Assembly (NCBI GenBank): GCA_016870695.1
Contig: VGAV01000160.1
Span: forward strand, 1-6,047
Length of the DNA stretch: 6,047 nt
Direction: 5' to 3'
From: Actinomycetota bacterium
GTDB lineage: Bacteria; Actinomycetota; Actinomycetes; Actinomycetales; Microbacteriaceae
Below are positions 5,222-6,047 of this stretch, one piece after another (the first letter of the stretch is position 1; each line of letters starts with the position of its first letter). The notes beneath the pieces are model-generated. The model did not search any database and was not told the origin of the DNA. It worked only from the letters and a program-made list of their open reading frames with translations. Both the position numbers and the translations under genes were made by a program.

Positions 5222-6047
5222 TTACGAGAGCTCGCCGGCCTCCAGCAGCTCGGTGACGAGCGCCGCGATCGCGGACCGCTCCGAGCGGGTGAGGGTGACG
5301 TGCCCGAAGAGCGCGTGGCCCTTGAGGGTCTCGATGACCGAGGCGACGCCGTCATGACGCCCGACCCGCAGGTTGTCCCGCTGACCGACGTCGTGCGTGA
5401 GGACGACCTTCGAGTTCTGGCCGATGCGGCTCAGCACCGTCAGGAGTACGTTGCGCTCGAGCGACTGCGCCTCGTCCACGATGACGAACGAGTCGTGCAG
5501 CGACCGGCCGCGGATGTGCGTGAGCGGCAGCACCTCGAGGAGACCCCGCGCCAGCACCTCTTCCAGGACGTTGGACGAGACGACCGACCCGAGCGTGTCG
5601 AAGACCGCCTGACCCCACGGGTTCATCTTCTCGGCCTGGTCGCCGGGGAGGAAGCCCAGCTCCTGACCGCCGACGGCGAACAGCGGACGGAACACGATGA
5701 TCTTCTTCTGCTGCTGGCGCTCGAGGACCGCCTCCAGCGCGGCGCAGAGCGCGAGGGCCGACTTGCCCGTGCCCGCACGACCGCCGAGCGACACGATGCC
5801 GACCTCCGGGTCGAGCAGCAGATCGAGCGCCACCCGCTGCTCCGCGGAGCGGCCGTGCAGGCCGAACGCATCCCGGTCGCCGCGGACGAGCCGGAACTCG
5901 CCGCGGCCGGTGACGCGGCCAAGCGCCGAGCCCCGCTCGGAGTGGATGATGAGCCCGGTGTTCACGGGGAGGCCGGCGACGACCTCGCTCGTGGCGACCT
6001 CGGTCTCGTACAGGTCGCTGAGCTCGTCGCCCGAGACGTCGATCGTG
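5222..6047 (-). CDS. phoH2: PhoH2-type (PIN-PhoH) ATPase, C-terminal part
   Basis: The leftward frame ends with TAA at 5222-5224 and is open to the right edge, giving 274 visible codons; the N-terminus is outside. The PhoH P-loop ATPase domain has Walker [10 protein letters not shown] (codons at about 5759-5785), Walker B FVIVDEAQ (about 5465-5487), the preceding [11 protein letters not shown] stretch and the following [19 protein letters not shown] segment. The 40 or so residues before the P-loop (ending [18 protein letters not shown]) match, from memory, the linker that joins an N-terminal PIN RNase domain to PhoH in actinobacterial PhoH2 such as M. tuberculosis Rv1095. Mycobacterial PhoH2 has been described as an ATP-dependent RNA helicase and ribonuclease. 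A GTG at 5963-5965 could serve as an internal start, but family similarity continues upstream, so it is not the true one. The PIN domain itself cannot be seen. A strong terminator follows. Confidence 0.93.
   Translation of the reverse strand, partial: TIDVSGDELSDLYETEVATSEVVAGLPVNTGLIIHSERGSALGRVTGRGEFRLVRGDRDAFGLHGRSAEQRVALDLLLDPEVGIVSLGGRAGTGKSALALCAALEAVLERQQQKKIIVFRPLFAVGGQELGFLPGDQAEKMNPWGQAVFDTLGSVVSSNVLEEVLARGLLEVLPLTHIRGRSLHDSFVIVDEAQSLERNVLLTVLSRIGQNSKVVLTHDVGQRDNLRVGRHDGVASVIETLKGHALFGHVTLTRSERSAIAALVTELLEAGELS

Noticed and set aside
5963..5965. GTG as the start of a short PhoH-only protein
   Set aside because: The frame continues upstream to the window edge with residues that fit the PIN-PhoH linker, and no Shine-Dalgarno site precedes this GTG.

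Overview
This is a GC-rich (around 70%) stretch of an actinobacterial chromosome. Codon choice, GTG starts, terminators without U-tracts and the protein sequences themselves point to Microbacteriaceae, most likely Microbacterium or a close relative. The genus is judged from remembered family sequences, not from a search. The genes look like core genome, with no insertion sequence, phage gene, CRISPR array, tRNA or rRNA.

Positions 1-2760 are a tight rightward gene cluster. It holds the last codons of an upstream gene (probably xseB, exonuclease VII small subunit), a single-pass membrane DUF4245 protein, a beta-class carbonic anhydrase and class II fumarase (fumC). The first three are joined by stop/start overlaps, and fumC follows after 34 bases with a good Shine-Dalgarno site. 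A strong hairpin after fumC closes the unit. Fumarase is a TCA-cycle enzyme and carbonic anhydrase supplies bicarbonate, so the pair may share a link to central carbon metabolism and anaplerosis. The role of DUF4245 is unknown.

Positions 2838-4968 are a two-component system: a membrane sensor histidine kinase and an OmpR/PhoB-class response regulator overlapping by 4 bases (ATGA), ended by a perfect 10-bp hairpin. A GATAAT box ends 6 bases before the kinase ATG, so the kinase mRNA may be leaderless. The signal sensed cannot be read from the sequence.

Positions 4928-5221 (294 bases) are a convergent intergenic region without a convincing gene but with much structure: the regulator terminator, a 73-base nested inverted-repeat element, smaller hairpins, three GGTGARAA repeats at exactly 22-base steps, and a long hairpin terminator for the leftward gene. 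This is the least explained part of the window.

Positions 5222-6047 hold the C-terminal 274 codons, leftward, of a PhoH2-type ATPase (probably a PIN-PhoH fusion acting on RNA). It runs off the right edge.

The proximity of phoH2, fumarase, DUF4245 and xseB recalls the Mycobacterium tuberculosis Rv1095-Rv1107c neighbourhood, so the framework is probably ancestral. No clearly new multi-gene system is visible. The best leads are the intergenic repeat array and the structured element.
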